Source: Betaproteobacteria bacterium HGW-Betaproteobacteria-3 (GTDB lineage: Bacteria > Pseudomonadota > Gammaproteobacteria > Burkholderiales > Burkholderiaceae_C). From it: a DNA stretch of 64,000 bases. The notes under the pieces were generated by a model. It had not been told where the DNA came from, searched no databases, and was given only the letters and a program-made list of their open reading frames with translations. Of this stretch, positions 44,318 to 53,774 are shown in pieces; positions within the stretch are counted from its first letter, which is position 1, and each line of letters opens with the position of its first letter. The stretch spans positions 41,409 through 105,408 of the forward strand of contig PHCI01000012.1 in assembly GCA_002842205.1 (NCBI GenBank), in the 5' to 3' direction. A program made the position numbers and the translations under genes.

Positions 44318-44361
44318 TGTCACTCTTGATTGTCATTTTTGTATGTCAGTTAATATAGACA
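44318..44361 (+). promoter_or_regulatory. crtD promoter, PpsR box and TGTCA repeats in the crtE/crtD gap
   Basis: A perfect TGT-N12-ACA box at 44344-44361. TGTCA begins at 44318, 44331 and 44344, an exact 13-bp period. For crtD, -35 TTGTCA (44330-44335) and -10 TATAGA (44354-44359) are 18 bp apart and the ATG at 44367 is 8 nt further. The crtE promoter on the other strand was not resolved. Confidence 0.7.
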
Positions 44362-44366
44362 CATGC

Positions 44367-45929
44367 ATGAAACCCGTCAATCGTTGTTTGCCCGAAACCC
44401 CGGCGAGACATTTGCGCATGCCTGACCAGCGCGTCATCGTGGTCGGCGCTGGCGTGGGCGGCCTTGCCGCCGCGCTGGAGTTGGCAGCACAAGGCCAGGA
44501 GGTATGGGTGTTCGACGCCGCCGACAGCCCGGGCGGCAAGTTGCGGCAGCTGCGCATGGGCGGCGCCCTGCTCGACGCCGGGCCCACCGTTTTCACCATG
44601 CGCTGGGTGTTTGACGAGCTGTTTGCCCGCATCGGAGAGGTTCTGGACCAGCACCTGACGATGCGCCGCATCCGCACACTGGCCCGCCACGCCTGGGGCC
44701 CGGATCAGCGGCTCGACCTGTTTGCCGACATCCAGGCTTCGGCCGAGGCCATTGGTGACTTCGCGGGCGCCCGTGAGGCCGCCGGCTATCGCGCGTTCTG
44801 CGCCCGCGCACGTCAGATCTACAACACGCTGGAGCAACCCTTCCTGCGCGGCGCGCGGCCCAACCCGCTCTCTCTGAGCTGGCGCGTTGGCCAGCGTGGG
44901 CTGGTCGGATTCACGCGTATTTCGCCTTTTGGCTCGATGTGGCAAGCGCTTGGAAAGTACTTCCGGGATCCAAGGCTTCACCAACTGTTCGGGCGATACG
45001 CAACTTATTGCGGTTCTTCGCCATTCCTCTCACCGGCGACGCTGATGTTGGTGGCCCATGTGGAGCAGGAGGGCGTCTGGTTGCTGGACGATGGTATGCA
45101 CGCGTTGGCCGTGACCCTGGAGCAACTCGCACGGCAGCGTGGCGCCACTTTCCGGTACGGTGCGCCAGTGCGCAACATCATCACGCGCGGCGGTCGCGCC
45201 AGCGGGGTTGAACTGGTCAATGGTGAGCAGTTTGACGCGAAGGCCGTGATCTTCAATGGCGATGCCGCGGCGCTCGCCTCAGGCTTGCTGGGCCCGGGCG
45301 TGGCACCGGCCGTGCGTCGGCACGATCCCACGCAGCGTACGCTGTCGGCGCGTACCTGGCACCTGGTTACGCGCACCCAGGGGTTTCCGCTTTTGCGGCA
45401 TAACGTGTTTTTCTCGGGCGACTATGGCGGCGAGTTTGCTCAGCTCCATCAACGCTCGCTGCCAGCCGACCCCACCGTCTATGTCTGTGCGCAGGACCGT
45501 GGCGACGGGGATGACGCCCCGCCACGGGACATGGAGCGCCTCATGATTCTGGCCAATGCGCCAGCGACGGGAGATGCCGGCGACATGGCCCCTGCCGAGC
45601 TCGCGCGTCACGCGGCTGCCACCCAGCGGCGCATGGCCACCAGCGGCTTGCGCGTTCAGGACGATCTGGACACCGCGATGCATACCGGCCCACAGGACTT
45701 TGGCCGCATGTTTCCGGCCACCGGTGGCGCCCTCTATGGCCCTGCGTCCCATGGCTGGATGGCGTCGTTCAGGCGACCTGGCGCGCGCACCAGACTGGCG
45801 GGCCTGTACCTTGCGGGTGGCAGCACGCATCCCGGGCCTGGCGTTCCCATGGCGGTACTTTCGGGCGGCCACGCTGTTGCCAGCGTGCTTCAGGACATCT
45901 CTGCCCGGCACCCAGCGAGGACCGTATGA
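44367..45929 (+). CDS. crtD: Hydroxyneurosporene/methoxyneurosporene desaturase CrtD
   Basis: FAD-dependent C3,4-desaturase acting on 1-hydroxy or 1-methoxy carotenoids after CrtC/CrtF. N-terminal FAD motif VIVVGAGVGGLAAALELAAQG and the CrtI-family C-terminal motif YLAGGSTHPGPGVPMAVLSGG are present. ATG 44367 matches the predicted transcription start (leaderless) and gives 520 aa; ATG 44418 (MPDQRVIVVGAG) gives 503 aa and an equally family-like N-terminus. It is coupled to crtC by ATGA. Confidence 0.92.
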   Translation: MKPVNRCLPETPARHLRMPDQRVIVVGAGVGGLAAALELAAQGQEVWVFDAADSPGGKLRQLRMGGALLDAGPTVFTMRWVFDELFARIGEVLDQHLTMRRIRTLARHAWGPDQRLDLFADIQASAEAIGDFAGAREAAGYRAFCARARQIYNTLEQPFLRGARPNPLSLSWRVGQRGLVGFTRISPFGSMWQALGKYFRDPRLHQLFGRYATYCGSSPFLSPATLMLVAHVEQEGVWLLDDGMHALAVTLEQLARQRGATFRYGAPVRNIITRGGRASGVELVNGEQFDAKAVIFNGDAAALASGLLGPGVAPAVRRHDPTQRTLSARTWHLVTRTQGFPLLRHNVFFSGDYGGEFAQLHQRSLPADPTVYVCAQDRGDGDDAPPRDMERLMILANAPATGDAGDMAPAELARHAAATQRRMATSGLRVQDDLDTAMHTGPQDFGRMFPATGGALYGPASHGWMASFRRPGARTRLAGLYLAGGSTHPGPGVPMAVLSGGHAVASVLQDISARHPARTV

Positions 45930-46879
45930 GTCCCGCTTTCCACGGAGAAGTTCCGCCTGGCGGCTACGCGTGGTGGTACCTGGATGCATTGAGCGATGAC
46001 GGGCGCTACGGGCTGACCGTGATCGCTTTCATCGGCAGCGTGTTCTCGCCGTATTACGCGTCGGCGCGTCGGCGCGGCCATGGACTGGCCGACCCGCTGA
46101 ACCACTGTGCCATGAACGTGGCGCTTTACGCACTCCCTGGCACCAAGCCTCGCGGGCGCTGGGCCATGACCGAACGCGGCCGCTCGGCCGTGGATCGCAG
46201 CGCTTCGAACCTGTCGATCGGTCCAAGCAGCATGGCCTGGGACGGTGAGGCCTTGGTTGTCACGATTGACGAAACCACTGTGCCCTGGCGCACGCGGCTG
46301 TCTGGGCGCGTGAGGCTCTGGCCCGACACGCTGATGCGCCAAAGTCACCCCCTGGACGCGCAAGGTCTGCATCTGTGGCGGCCGATTGCACCTTGCGCGC
46401 GTGTTGAAGCGCAGTTCAGCGATCCCGGCCTGCAGTGGCGCGGCACGGGTTATCTGGACAGCAACCGTGGCCAACGCCCGCTGGAACAGGACTTCACGAA
46501 CTGGTCCTGGTCGCGCGCTGCGCTCGGGCAACGTCGCAGCGCCGTCCTGTATGACGTGCGGCGACGAGATGGCAGCGAACTTTCGCTGGCACTGGCCTTT
46601 GACACACAAGGCGGTTGCCGCAGCTTTGCCCCCCCTCCCGTCGTGACGTTGCCCGCCACCGGCTGGCGCATGCGTCGCGACACGCGCAGCGACGCGCCGG
46701 TCAGCACGCGCGTGGAACAGACGCTGGAAGACGCACCGTTTTACTCACGATCGGTATTGCGCACACAGCTTTTGGGCACCTCCGTCCCCGCCATCCATGA
46801 AAGCCTGTCGTTGCAACGCTGGGTACGACCCGTGGTTCAGGCCATGCTGCCGTTTCGCATGCCGCGTCGCGGCAGTTGA
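45926..46879 (+). CDS. crtC: Carotenoid 1,2-hydratase CrtC
   Basis: Adds water to the end double bond of neurosporene or lycopene to make the tertiary hydroxyl group. CrtC hallmarks: PGGYAWWYLDALSDDGRYGLTVIAFIGSVFSPYY at the N-terminus, NHCAMNVALY, and GTGYLDSNRGQRPLEQDFTNWSWSR (split here for length). Length 317 aa. Its ATG overlaps the crtD stop. CrtC, CrtD and CrtF together give hydroxylated and methoxylated spheroidene or spirilloxanthin carotenoids; crtA is not in the window. Confidence 0.95.
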   Translation: MSPAFHGEVPPGGYAWWYLDALSDDGRYGLTVIAFIGSVFSPYYASARRRGHGLADPLNHCAMNVALYALPGTKPRGRWAMTERGRSAVDRSASNLSIGPSSMAWDGEALVVTIDETTVPWRTRLSGRVRLWPDTLMRQSHPLDAQGLHLWRPIAPCARVEAQFSDPGLQWRGTGYLDSNRGQRPLEQDFTNWSWSRAALGQRRSAVLYDVRRRDGSELSLALAFDTQGGCRSFAPPPVVTLPATGWRMRRDTRSDAPVSTRVEQTLEDAPFYSRSVLRTQLLGTSVPAIHESLSLQRWVRPVVQAMLPFRMPRRGS

Positions 46880-46895
46880 GGAATTACTGTTTTTA

Positions 46896-46930
46896 TAGCA
46901 ATTTAATCAACAATGACGGGGGATAAGGCC
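46896..46930 (+). repeat. Short interspersed repeat, copy B
   Basis: TAGCAA...TGACGGGGGATAAGGCC, a shorter and more divergent relative of the elements at 5456, 56735 and 58404. It lies between the convergent ends of crtC and the 48-aa gene. Confidence 0.55.
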
Positions 46931-46933
46931 CTA

Positions 46934-47080
46934 TTATTTATATTTTTCTGACTTCTGACGGGCGTCACCCCGGTCGCGAGCCTGGGTTTTGCGCAGCGAG
47001 CGCAGTTCCCAGACAGCCCAACCCAGGACAATGCCGAACACCAGCACCAGCTCGATCAGCCCGAACTTCGACGCATTCAT
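46934..47080 (-). CDS. 48-aa single-helix membrane protein coupled to crtB
   Basis: Begins MNASKFGLIELVLVFGIVLG, continues WAVWELRSLRKTQARDRGDA and ends RQKSEKYK: one membrane helix at about residues 7-25 and a strongly basic cytoplasmic tail. Its ATG overlaps the crtB stop (ATGA), a layout seen for many real gene pairs in this cluster, which argues for translation. No family is recognised. By position it may anchor or assist the phytoene synthase/desaturase pair at the membrane; that is inference. Confidence 0.75.
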   Translation of the reverse strand: MNASKFGLIELVLVFGIVLGWAVWELRSLRKTQARDRGDARQKSEKYK

Positions 47081-48195
47081 CTGGCGCCCAGCTTTGACAT
47101 GCCCTGCGTGCGCTCCTGACGTTCCAGCCTTTCAAACATCTCCAGCACACGGACTCCACGCGCGGCCAGCCGCTCGTCCACACGCCACCAGGCGGTCTGG
47201 CCCGCGCCCTGCGGCTGGCAGGGGCCCGGCAGTGCAGCGCCGACCGCCGCATCCACCAGAAACTGGTTCGCCGGCAGACAGGGCGCTGGCGCACGTGCTC
47301 TTCCAGGTGCGAGGTTGAGCATGGCGTGTGCCAGCAGGCGGGCCTTGCGTGCGCGTGGCACCACCGCGCGTTGGTCCACTGAATTCATGCCGCAACGCGC
47401 CACCTCATGGCCAATGGCGGCATACAGATAGCGCGCGGCATTGATGCCCGGACGGCATCCCAGCGGCAGGCGCGATATGCCGTCATCGACGCGCTGGTAC
47501 AGTCGGTCGGCCTCCGCGAGCAGGCGCTGCAACACCGACGCAATCGCGTCGTTGAACTGCGGTGCGGCCAGCCAGGCCTCAGGGTCCAGGCCCGCCTCGC
47601 GAAGCCATTGCAGCGGCAGGTACACGCGGCCCATGCGCGCGTCTTCGCCCACATCGCGCGCGATGTTTGACAGCTGCATGGCCACGCCCAGGTCGCAGGC
47701 GCGCGCCAGGCCTTCCACCGAGCGCACCCCCATCAGCAATGCCATCATCGCGCCCACCGTTCCGGCCACCCGCGCTGCGTAGCGGTGCAGGTCTTCGAGC
47801 GTGTCGTACCGGCGGCCTTCAGCATCCCAGGCAAAGCCGTCGAGCAAGGCCTCGGGCAACGCCCGCGGAATGGCAAAGTGCCGCACCACGGCCGCCATCG
47901 CCCGGTCGCAGGGCTCGGGGCGGGCGCGGCCGCCGTAGACCGCCTCCAACCGTGACCGCAGGTCGGTCATGGCCGCCTGCTTGTCGGCCCCGGTGTCCAC
48001 TTCGTCGTCGGCCATGCGGCAAAACGCGTACAGCGCCGAGGCCGGCTCACGTACCGCGCGCGGCAGGATCAGGGACGCTGCAAAGAACGTGTAGGAACCT
48101 TCGCGCAAGGTGCTGCGGCAAGCCGCCAGGTCGGCCTGCGCCTCGCGGGTCAATGCCTGCCGTGGCAGCTCAAGCGCTGGCGAGGTGGTCTGCAT
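47077..48195 (-). CDS. crtB: Phytoene synthase CrtB
   Basis: Condenses two geranylgeranyl diphosphates to phytoene. Asp-rich motifs: ALYAFCRMADDEVDTG at about residue 55-70 and LSNIARDVGEDARMGRVYLP at about 175-194. ATG 48195 overlaps the end of crtI by 26 bp; the frame upstream is crtI shadow. The C-terminus is longer than in many CrtB proteins (372 aa). It is in an operon with crtI and the 48-aa membrane protein. Confidence 0.95.
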   Translation of the reverse strand: MQTTSPALELPRQALTREAQADLAACRSTLREGSYTFFAASLILPRAVREPASALYAFCRMADDEVDTGADKQAAMTDLRSRLEAVYGGRARPEPCDRAMAAVVRHFAIPRALPEALLDGFAWDAEGRRYDTLEDLHRYAARVAGTVGAMMALLMGVRSVEGLARACDLGVAMQLSNIARDVGEDARMGRVYLPLQWLREAGLDPEAWLAAPQFNDAIASVLQRLLAEADRLYQRVDDGISRLPLGCRPGINAARYLYAAIGHEVARCGMNSVDQRAVVPRARKARLLAHAMLNLAPGRARAPAPCLPANQFLVDAAVGAALPGPCQPQGAGQTAWWRVDERLAARGVRVLEMFERLERQERTQGMSKLGAR

Positions 48196-49708
48196 GGGGA
48201 ACAACCGTGTCAAGAACCCGCGCGGACGACAGCACCCCCGGCAAACCGGCACCGGGGTGCGTGCCCGCCCCGACCAGATAGAGCCGTTCGAGTTCCTCGC
48301 TGCGGTTGTGCGGCCTGAACCAGGCACTTTGCGTGAGCACCGGCTCCAGCCCGAACGCCGCCCCTCGAAAAGACGAAAGCCGGTCCTGGAAGTCGAGCGG
48401 CGTGAGGACACGTGAGCTGATCACCTCATCCTTCAGTCCCGGCAGCAGAGTGTCTTGCAGACGGCGCTCCATGGTTTGGCGATAAGGCTCGGCCATGACG
48501 CTCCAGTCCGTACCGCTTTGCATGTGCGGCACCGGCGCCAACACATAAAACGTATCGCAACCTGGCGGTGCGAGCGACGGGTCGGACGCGGTGGGTCGAT
48601 GCAGGTACATGCTGAAGTCCTGTGCCAGCAGTTTGCGGTCGAAGATGTCCCCCAACAGTTCCTTGTACCGCGGGCCCAGCGCAATCGTGTGGTGAGCGAC
48701 ATCATGGTATTGGCGCCGCGTGCCGAAATACCAGACGAACAGGCTCATGGAATAGCGCGCTTTTTCGATACGGGCGTCCGTCCAGCGCCGACGGTGCCCG
48801 GGCGCGACAAGGTAGCGGTAGGTGGACGCCGAATCGGCGTTGGACACCACCACATCGGCCTCCATGAGTTCTCCGGATGCCAGCCTCACCCCGGTGGCCC
48901 GCCCCGCGCGCACGGTGATTTCAGTCACCGGCTGGTTGCACCGCACTTCGCTGCCTTGCCCTTCGATCAGCTTCACGATCCCGGCGACCAGGCTGCCGGT
49001 GCCCCCCATTGCGAAATGCACGCCCCAGCGCCGCTCCAGAAAGGCAATCAGGCAATAGACCGAGGTGGTGGAAAAAGGGTTCCCACCCACGAGCAGCGAC
49101 TGGAACGTCAGCACCACGCGCAACTTCGGGTTGCGAACGTACTTGCTGGCCAGCGAATAAACCGTGCGGTAGCCCTCAAGCCTGATCAGGGCCGGCAACA
49201 CGCGCGCCATGTCGGCCCACGAATCAAACGGCACATGGCCCAATTGCTCGAAGCCCACCTTGTAGATCGCCTCGCTCGCCTTGAGGAAGCGCTCATAGCC
49301 TGCCAGATCGTCCGGCGCCATCCGGCCGACCTCGGCCCGCATGGCCTGCGCGTCGCCTGAATAGTCAAACACGTCGCCGTCATCAAAGCGGACGCGGTAA
49401 TACGGCGACACAGGCCGCAAGTCGATGTCGTCGGCCATGCGGCGCCCGCATAACGTCCAAAGTTCTTCCAGCAGAAATGGCGCGGTGATCACCGTCGGAC
49501 CGGCATCGAAGGTGAAGCCATCCTGCCGGTACACCTGGGCCCGGCCGCCCGGGGCGTCGAGCTTTTCCAGAACGGTCACGCGATAGCCGCGCGCGCCAAG
49601 TCGCACCGCAGCAGCCAGACCGCCAAAACCACTGCCGATGACGATGGCATGCGGCTTGGTTGCCTTTGGCGCCCGGGCAACAGAGGGCATGCCAGTTTGA
49701 GTGAACAT
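48170..49708 (-). CDS. crtI: Phytoene desaturase CrtI
   Basis: FAD-dependent desaturase turning phytoene into neurosporene or lycopene in three or four steps. It has the FAD motif AIVIGSGFGGLAAAVRLGARG, then the substrate-side segment DGFTFDAGPTVITAP, and the C-terminal YLVGAGTHPGAGLPGVLSSA. Length 512 aa. ATG 49708 sits 7 nt after a -10 box and lacks a ribosome site, so it is probably leaderless. Confidence 0.96.
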   Translation of the reverse strand: MFTQTGMPSVARAPKATKPHAIVIGSGFGGLAAAVRLGARGYRVTVLEKLDAPGGRAQVYRQDGFTFDAGPTVITAPFLLEELWTLCGRRMADDIDLRPVSPYYRVRFDDGDVFDYSGDAQAMRAEVGRMAPDDLAGYERFLKASEAIYKVGFEQLGHVPFDSWADMARVLPALIRLEGYRTVYSLASKYVRNPKLRVVLTFQSLLVGGNPFSTTSVYCLIAFLERRWGVHFAMGGTGSLVAGIVKLIEGQGSEVRCNQPVTEITVRAGRATGVRLASGELMEADVVVSNADSASTYRYLVAPGHRRRWTDARIEKARYSMSLFVWYFGTRRQYHDVAHHTIALGPRYKELLGDIFDRKLLAQDFSMYLHRPTASDPSLAPPGCDTFYVLAPVPHMQSGTDWSVMAEPYRQTMERRLQDTLLPGLKDEVISSRVLTPLDFQDRLSSFRGAAFGLEPVLTQSAWFRPHNRSEELERLYLVGAGTHPGAGLPGVLSSARVLDTVVPHADHLASA

Positions 49709-49715
49709 GAATCAC

Positions 49716-49744
49716 ATCATAGAAGTGTCAAGCAACTATGACAA
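49716..49744 (-). promoter_or_regulatory. crtI promoter with PpsR box
   Basis: Minus strand: TTGTCA (49744-49739), 17-bp spacer, TATGAT (49721-49716), 7 nt, ATG. A perfect TGT-N12-ACA box at 49726-49743 fills the -35 and spacer. Confidence 0.78.
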
Positions 49745-49804
49745 TCTATTTGAACCAAAACTTGGACACTTGAAGCCATGCCGTCGTTTCAACCCCCTGC
49801 GCCC

Positions 49805-50749
49805 TCACGCCGCGGCCGGGTCGTTCGGCACGGTGGGGGCATGCGTCTCCTGCGTGACCTCGGCGTAATACCTGCCGATCACTTCGGCCACCAAGTCGGC
49901 GCGCTCCTCGTGCGCCAGATGGCCAAGTGCCGGCAGTGTGGCCAGCATCGCGCCCGGCAGCGCGGCGCGAACGAGGGTGGCCTGGTCTGGCGAAACCGTG
50001 TGGTCATTCGCTCCCACCACAAGGACCAGCGGCACCTTGAGCTGCGGCAGTTCCTGCCACAGGGGGATCAGGTTCCAGTTGGCCATCATGCCCAGCGCGC
50101 CCGCCGCATGACCCGGGTTTCGGACCAGTTGGCCATACAGGGTCATGCCCTTGGCGTCCAAGCTGGAACCCGTGGCGTCCAGCAACCGCTTCAGCACGGA
50201 CGGATCGCTCGCGCGGCGCGAGAACACGCGCGGCACGATGGGCACCGCTGCCAGCAGCTTGGCCGCGGGCAGGAACAGCCGCCCGGCCACGCCGCCCAGC
50301 GGTACGAGCGCCCCATTGAGGCTGGCCACCATGTGCGGTGCAATCAACCCATCCAGACACAGGCGGACCGCAACGGCAGCGCCCGCAGAATGCCCCACCA
50401 CCAACGCCGGGTTGATCTCGAGCCTGCGCAACAGGGCTGCGATCGCGCGCGCCATTCCCGGCATGGACCACATCGGCCATGGCGATCCAGCGGGCGGCAT
50501 GGCGGTGAAGGCATGCCCGGGCAGGTCCATGGCCAGTACATGGAAATCCGCGCGCAACAGTGGCGCCAGCGTGCGCCACGAATGCGTCGAAGCGCCGGTG
50601 CCGTGGATCAACAGCGCCGTCGGCGCGTGCGGGTCCGGGGCGGCAAATTGCTGGACATGCCAACGCAGGCCCCCCGCGTCCACGAAGCGGCTGGCGTCGT
50701 GGTGCGGCCAGTCACGGCCGTCGATCTCCCAATCCAGACGGTCGTCCAT
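49805..50749 (-). CDS. bchO: Magnesium chelatase-associated alpha/beta hydrolase BchO
   Basis: Alpha/beta hydrolase fold protein found beside bchID in purple bacteria; its exact role in bacteriochlorophyll synthesis is not settled. The oxyanion loop LLIHGTGASTHSWR is at about residue 46, the nucleophile elbow VVGHSAGAA at about 116, and a late His in LGHLAHEE. ATG 50749 follows the bchD stop by 13 bp; the longer frame is bchD shadow. Length 314 aa. Confidence 0.93.
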   Translation of the reverse strand: MDDRLDWEIDGRDWPHHDASRFVDAGGLRWHVQQFAAPDPHAPTALLIHGTGASTHSWRTLAPLLRADFHVLAMDLPGHAFTAMPPAGSPWPMWSMPGMARAIAALLRRLEINPALVVGHSAGAAVAVRLCLDGLIAPHMVASLNGALVPLGGVAGRLFLPAAKLLAAVPIVPRVFSRRASDPSVLKRLLDATGSSLDAKGMTLYGQLVRNPGHAAGALGMMANWNLIPLWQELPQLKVPLVLVVGANDHTVSPDQATLVRAALPGAMLATLPALGHLAHEERADLVAEVIGRYYAEVTQETHAPTVPNDPAAA

Positions 50750-50762
50750 GCCCGGCCAGTGG

Positions 50763-52595
50763 TCAGTTGGCCGAACGCGCCGCCAGCCGCACCGCCTGCG
50801 ACACGGTCTGCGCGCCCGCGTGGGGCAGCGGCAAATAAACGGCGCCCATGGCGTGCGCAAGTGCTTGCGCGCTGTCCTGCGGCTGGGGCGAGGTGTCGAG
50901 CAGCAACGCCTTGAACCCCGACTGCCGGAACTGCCGCGCGGCAGCCAGCGCGTCCTCGCTGGCGCGCCCGCGCCCGGGCATGCCATCCCGCGCGACGTTG
51001 GCCCGACCATCGGTCAGCATCACTGCAAGCGGCGTTTCGCCAGCGCGCTGAACCAGATCCGCCAGCGCGCGCACCGCGTCAATCGCGGTGGCCAGTGGTG
51101 TCCCGCCACCTCCTGGCAGCCCCGCCAGACTGCGTTTGGCGCGGGCCAACGAGCGGGTGGGTGGCAACAAGATTTCGGCCGTCTTGCCTCGAAATGCGAG
51201 CACGGCAACGCGGTCGCGGCGCACATAACAATCGGCCAGCAGCAGTTCTACTGCACCCTTTGCCTCGGCGAGCCGGTTCAGGGCCGACGAGCCGGACGCG
51301 TCCACCACAAACAGGGTGGTGGTCTGGCTGCGTTGCTTGTAGCGGCGGATGTGGAAGTCTTCACGGCGCACGTGAATGCGTTTTCGCGCACCCTGACCGG
51401 TCGGCACAACCGCTGGACGGGTCGGCAGCTGCTGCTCGCGTAACCGCTGCCACGGGGCTGCTGCGCGCAGGGTTTCCATGACATGCAGCCGTGCGCCCCC
51501 TCCCGGCTCGCCCCGGCGTACGCCCACGGGGCGGCCCCGGCCGCGGCCTTGTTGCGCCATGCCCGAACGCCCCGCGGTCTGCGTGCGGGTGCGACCGGCC
51601 TGGCCCATTTCGATGACGGCCAACAGCCCCGGGGGAATGGCCGCCTGCGCAGCGGCCAACAGGATTTCCTCAAGGTCGCCTTGAGTCGGGTCGATGGGCT
51701 CATCGTCCGTACCGTCCGGCGGCGGTATCTCGGAGTCCGGCGAGGGTGGGTTGTCCGGCGGCGGGTTGGCCGCGTCCTCTTCGTCCGGCGCCTGTGCTGT
51801 GTCGTCCAGCGGTGCCGGCAGCTGGGTCGCCCGCGGCGCGAGCACCAGCCGCGCAGCGGTGGCGGCGTGCTCTGGCGCCACGTCGTCCTGCCCCGCCAGG
51901 GCAGCAGCGATCCGCGCGACACGCAATGCCAGCAACGGGGCGCGCAGTGACGCCACGCCCAGCGCCAGTGCGGTGGCACAAAGTGCCTCCACCACGTCAT
52001 CCCCCGCTTGCACCCGCGGCAGAAACTGCCTGGCATGGGCAATCTCTTCGGCCTGCCAGTCAGCCGGGTCAACCGGCTCGACCTTCGCGTTCAGGTCCAG
52101 ATGAAAAGCCATCCGGTCGAGCAGAGCCGCGGGCATCTGCTCGTCGTCGCCCAACCCTTCATCGAGTGCAACCACGCCCAGCCGCGCTGGCAGGCGCAGG
52201 GTCAGGCCATCACGCTCGGCGACCACTTCGTGTGTATCGATGGCCACCGCCAGTTGCGCGGCCACACTGGCCGACACACGCTCGGCCATGGCCAGCAAGG
52301 CAATGCCGCCATCGGCCTGGGCCAGCACGCCGCGCTGCGCCACCGGGCGCCCCGACTGCAAGGTGGCCGCCAGATCGAGCCCACCCAACAGCGAGGCGTC
52401 CGAGATGTGGAGCGGAATGCGGCGGTGCGGTGTTTCCGCTGGCAACAGCTGTCGCAGCAGTGCGAGCCACTGGTCGCGCAGCGGCCCGGCCGATGCGCGC
52501 AACGCCACGCCGCCCAGCCCCACCGGGTCAACCGCAAACAAGGCTGCCGTGACGGCGGCGTCTGCACCGAGGTCAGACCGCCGGGGCGTGCTCAT
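50763..52595 (-). CDS. bchD: Magnesium chelatase subunit D
   Basis: AAA+/VWA subunit that links the BchI motor to BchH. The N-terminal AAA-like region lacks a good Walker A. A Pro/Asp-rich linker ([20 protein letters not shown]) is near residues 275-295. The C-terminal integrin I-type domain has the metal-site motif [20 protein letters not shown] and ends with [14 protein letters not shown]. Length 610 aa. It overlaps bchI (ATGA). Confidence 0.95.
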   Translation of the reverse strand: MSTPRRSDLGADAAVTAALFAVDPVGLGGVALRASAGPLRDQWLALLRQLLPAETPHRRIPLHISDASLLGGLDLAATLQSGRPVAQRGVLAQADGGIALLAMAERVSASVAAQLAVAIDTHEVVAERDGLTLRLPARLGVVALDEGLGDDEQMPAALLDRMAFHLDLNAKVEPVDPADWQAEEIAHARQFLPRVQAGDDVVEALCATALALGVASLRAPLLALRVARIAAALAGQDDVAPEHAATAARLVLAPRATQLPAPLDDTAQAPDEEDAANPPPDNPPSPDSEIPPPDGTDDEPIDPTQGDLEEILLAAAQAAIPPGLLAVIEMGQAGRTRTQTAGRSGMAQQGRGRGRPVGVRRGEPGGGARLHVMETLRAAAPWQRLREQQLPTRPAVVPTGQGARKRIHVRREDFHIRRYKQRSQTTTLFVVDASGSSALNRLAEAKGAVELLLADCYVRRDRVAVLAFRGKTAEILLPPTRSLARAKRSLAGLPGGGGTPLATAIDAVRALADLVQRAGETPLAVMLTDGRANVARDGMPGRGRASEDALAAARQFRQSGFKALLLDTSPQPQDSAQALAHAMGAVYLPLPHAGAQTVSQAVRLAARSAN

Positions 52596-53617
52596 GCGCC
52601 CATCAGCTCCGTCACGGCGCGCTCCACACGCGTGGTCGAACCCGCGTCGTCGAGGGGGTTGCGTCGCAGCCGGTGCCGCAATGCGGGTGCCGCCACGCGG
52701 CGCAAGTGGGTGTCGCCCACTTCAGCATCGCCCTGCAATGCGCACAGTGCGCGGGCGGCGCGGATCAGGGTGAGGTCGCCGCGCAAGCCGTCCGTGCCAA
52801 GCGCCGTGCAGAGCTGGGCCGCGCGTTCGCGCGCTGCGTCAGGAATGCGCACGCAGTCAAGCCTCGCACGACCGGCGACGATGCGCTTGCGCGTGCGCTC
52901 GTCCTCCTTCTTCCATTGCTGGGCAAAGGCGGTCGGGTCGCGCTCAAAGGCGTCACGCCGGCGCACCACTTCCACACGCGCGGCCAGGTCGGTCGGCGTC
53001 TGCACTTCGACCGACAGGCCAAAGCGGTCCAGCAGTTGCGGCCGCAGTTCGCCCTCCTCGGGGTTGCCACTGCCCACCAGCACAAAGCGCGCAGGATGGC
53101 GCACGCTCAGGCCTTCGCGTTCGACCACGTTCTCGCCCGATGCGGCCACGTCAATCAGCAGGTCGACCAGGTGATCCTCCAGCAGGTTGACCTCGTCGAT
53201 GTACAGGAACCCGCGGTTGGCGCGCGCCAGCAAGCCAGGCTCGAACGCCTTGACCCCCTGCGACAGCGCACGCTCCAGGTCAAGCGCGCCGACCACACGG
53301 TCTTCCGTGGCCCCCAACGGCAGATCGACCACCGGCACGGGAACGAGATGGCTTTTAGGCGGCTTCTTGCCGCGCAAGGTGCTGCAATCGGCGCAGCCCA
53401 CACCGGCATCCGCCGGATCACAGGCGTAGCGGCAACCCACCACGGCGCGCATCTTTGGCAGCAACGCCGCCAGTGCGCGCACCGCCGTGGATTTGCCGGT
53501 GCCACGGTCCCCGAACACCAGCACACCGCCGATGCGCGGGTCCACCGCAGCGACCAGAATGGCCAGCTTCATCTCGTCCTGGCTCACGATGGCAGAAAAT
53601 GGAAATGACACCGTCAT
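52592..53617 (-). CDS. bchI: Magnesium chelatase ATPase subunit I
   Basis: AAA+ ATPase hexamer that drives Mg2+ insertion with BchD and BchH. Walker A GDRGTGKS at residues 36-43, Walker [17 protein letters not shown], and an arginine-finger region [17 protein letters not shown]. Length 341 aa. ATG 53617 lies next to a perfect PpsR box and has no clear ribosome site. First gene of bchIDO. Confidence 0.96.
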   Translation of the reverse strand: MTVSFPFSAIVSQDEMKLAILVAAVDPRIGGVLVFGDRGTGKSTAVRALAALLPKMRAVVGCRYACDPADAGVGCADCSTLRGKKPPKSHLVPVPVVDLPLGATEDRVVGALDLERALSQGVKAFEPGLLARANRGFLYIDEVNLLEDHLVDLLIDVAASGENVVEREGLSVRHPARFVLVGSGNPEEGELRPQLLDRFGLSVEVQTPTDLAARVEVVRRRDAFERDPTAFAQQWKKEDERTRKRIVAGRARLDCVRIPDAARERAAQLCTALGTDGLRGDLTLIRAARALCALQGDAEVGDTHLRRVAAPALRHRLRRNPLDDAGSTTRVERAVTELMGA

Positions 53618-53618
53618 A

Positions 53619-53636
53619 TGTCAGATAAGTATGACA
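53619..53636. promoter_or_regulatory. PpsR box at bchI
   Basis: A perfect TGT-N12-ACA palindrome ending 2 bp before the bchI ATG. A matching -35/-10 pair was not convincing (TATCTG is the best -10 guess), so the exact start of transcription is open. Confidence 0.7.
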
Positions 53637-53774
53637 CACGAACACCATCCGGGGGCGGTATTTTTACCCGTGGGCCCGCCCAAGCGCTCAGCGCCCGAGC
53701 GACTCCGACGGTTTTGCACTCAGGCGCAGGGCAAGGTGCCCCAACGCGGCGAGACGTTGAAGGGCGAAACCATC

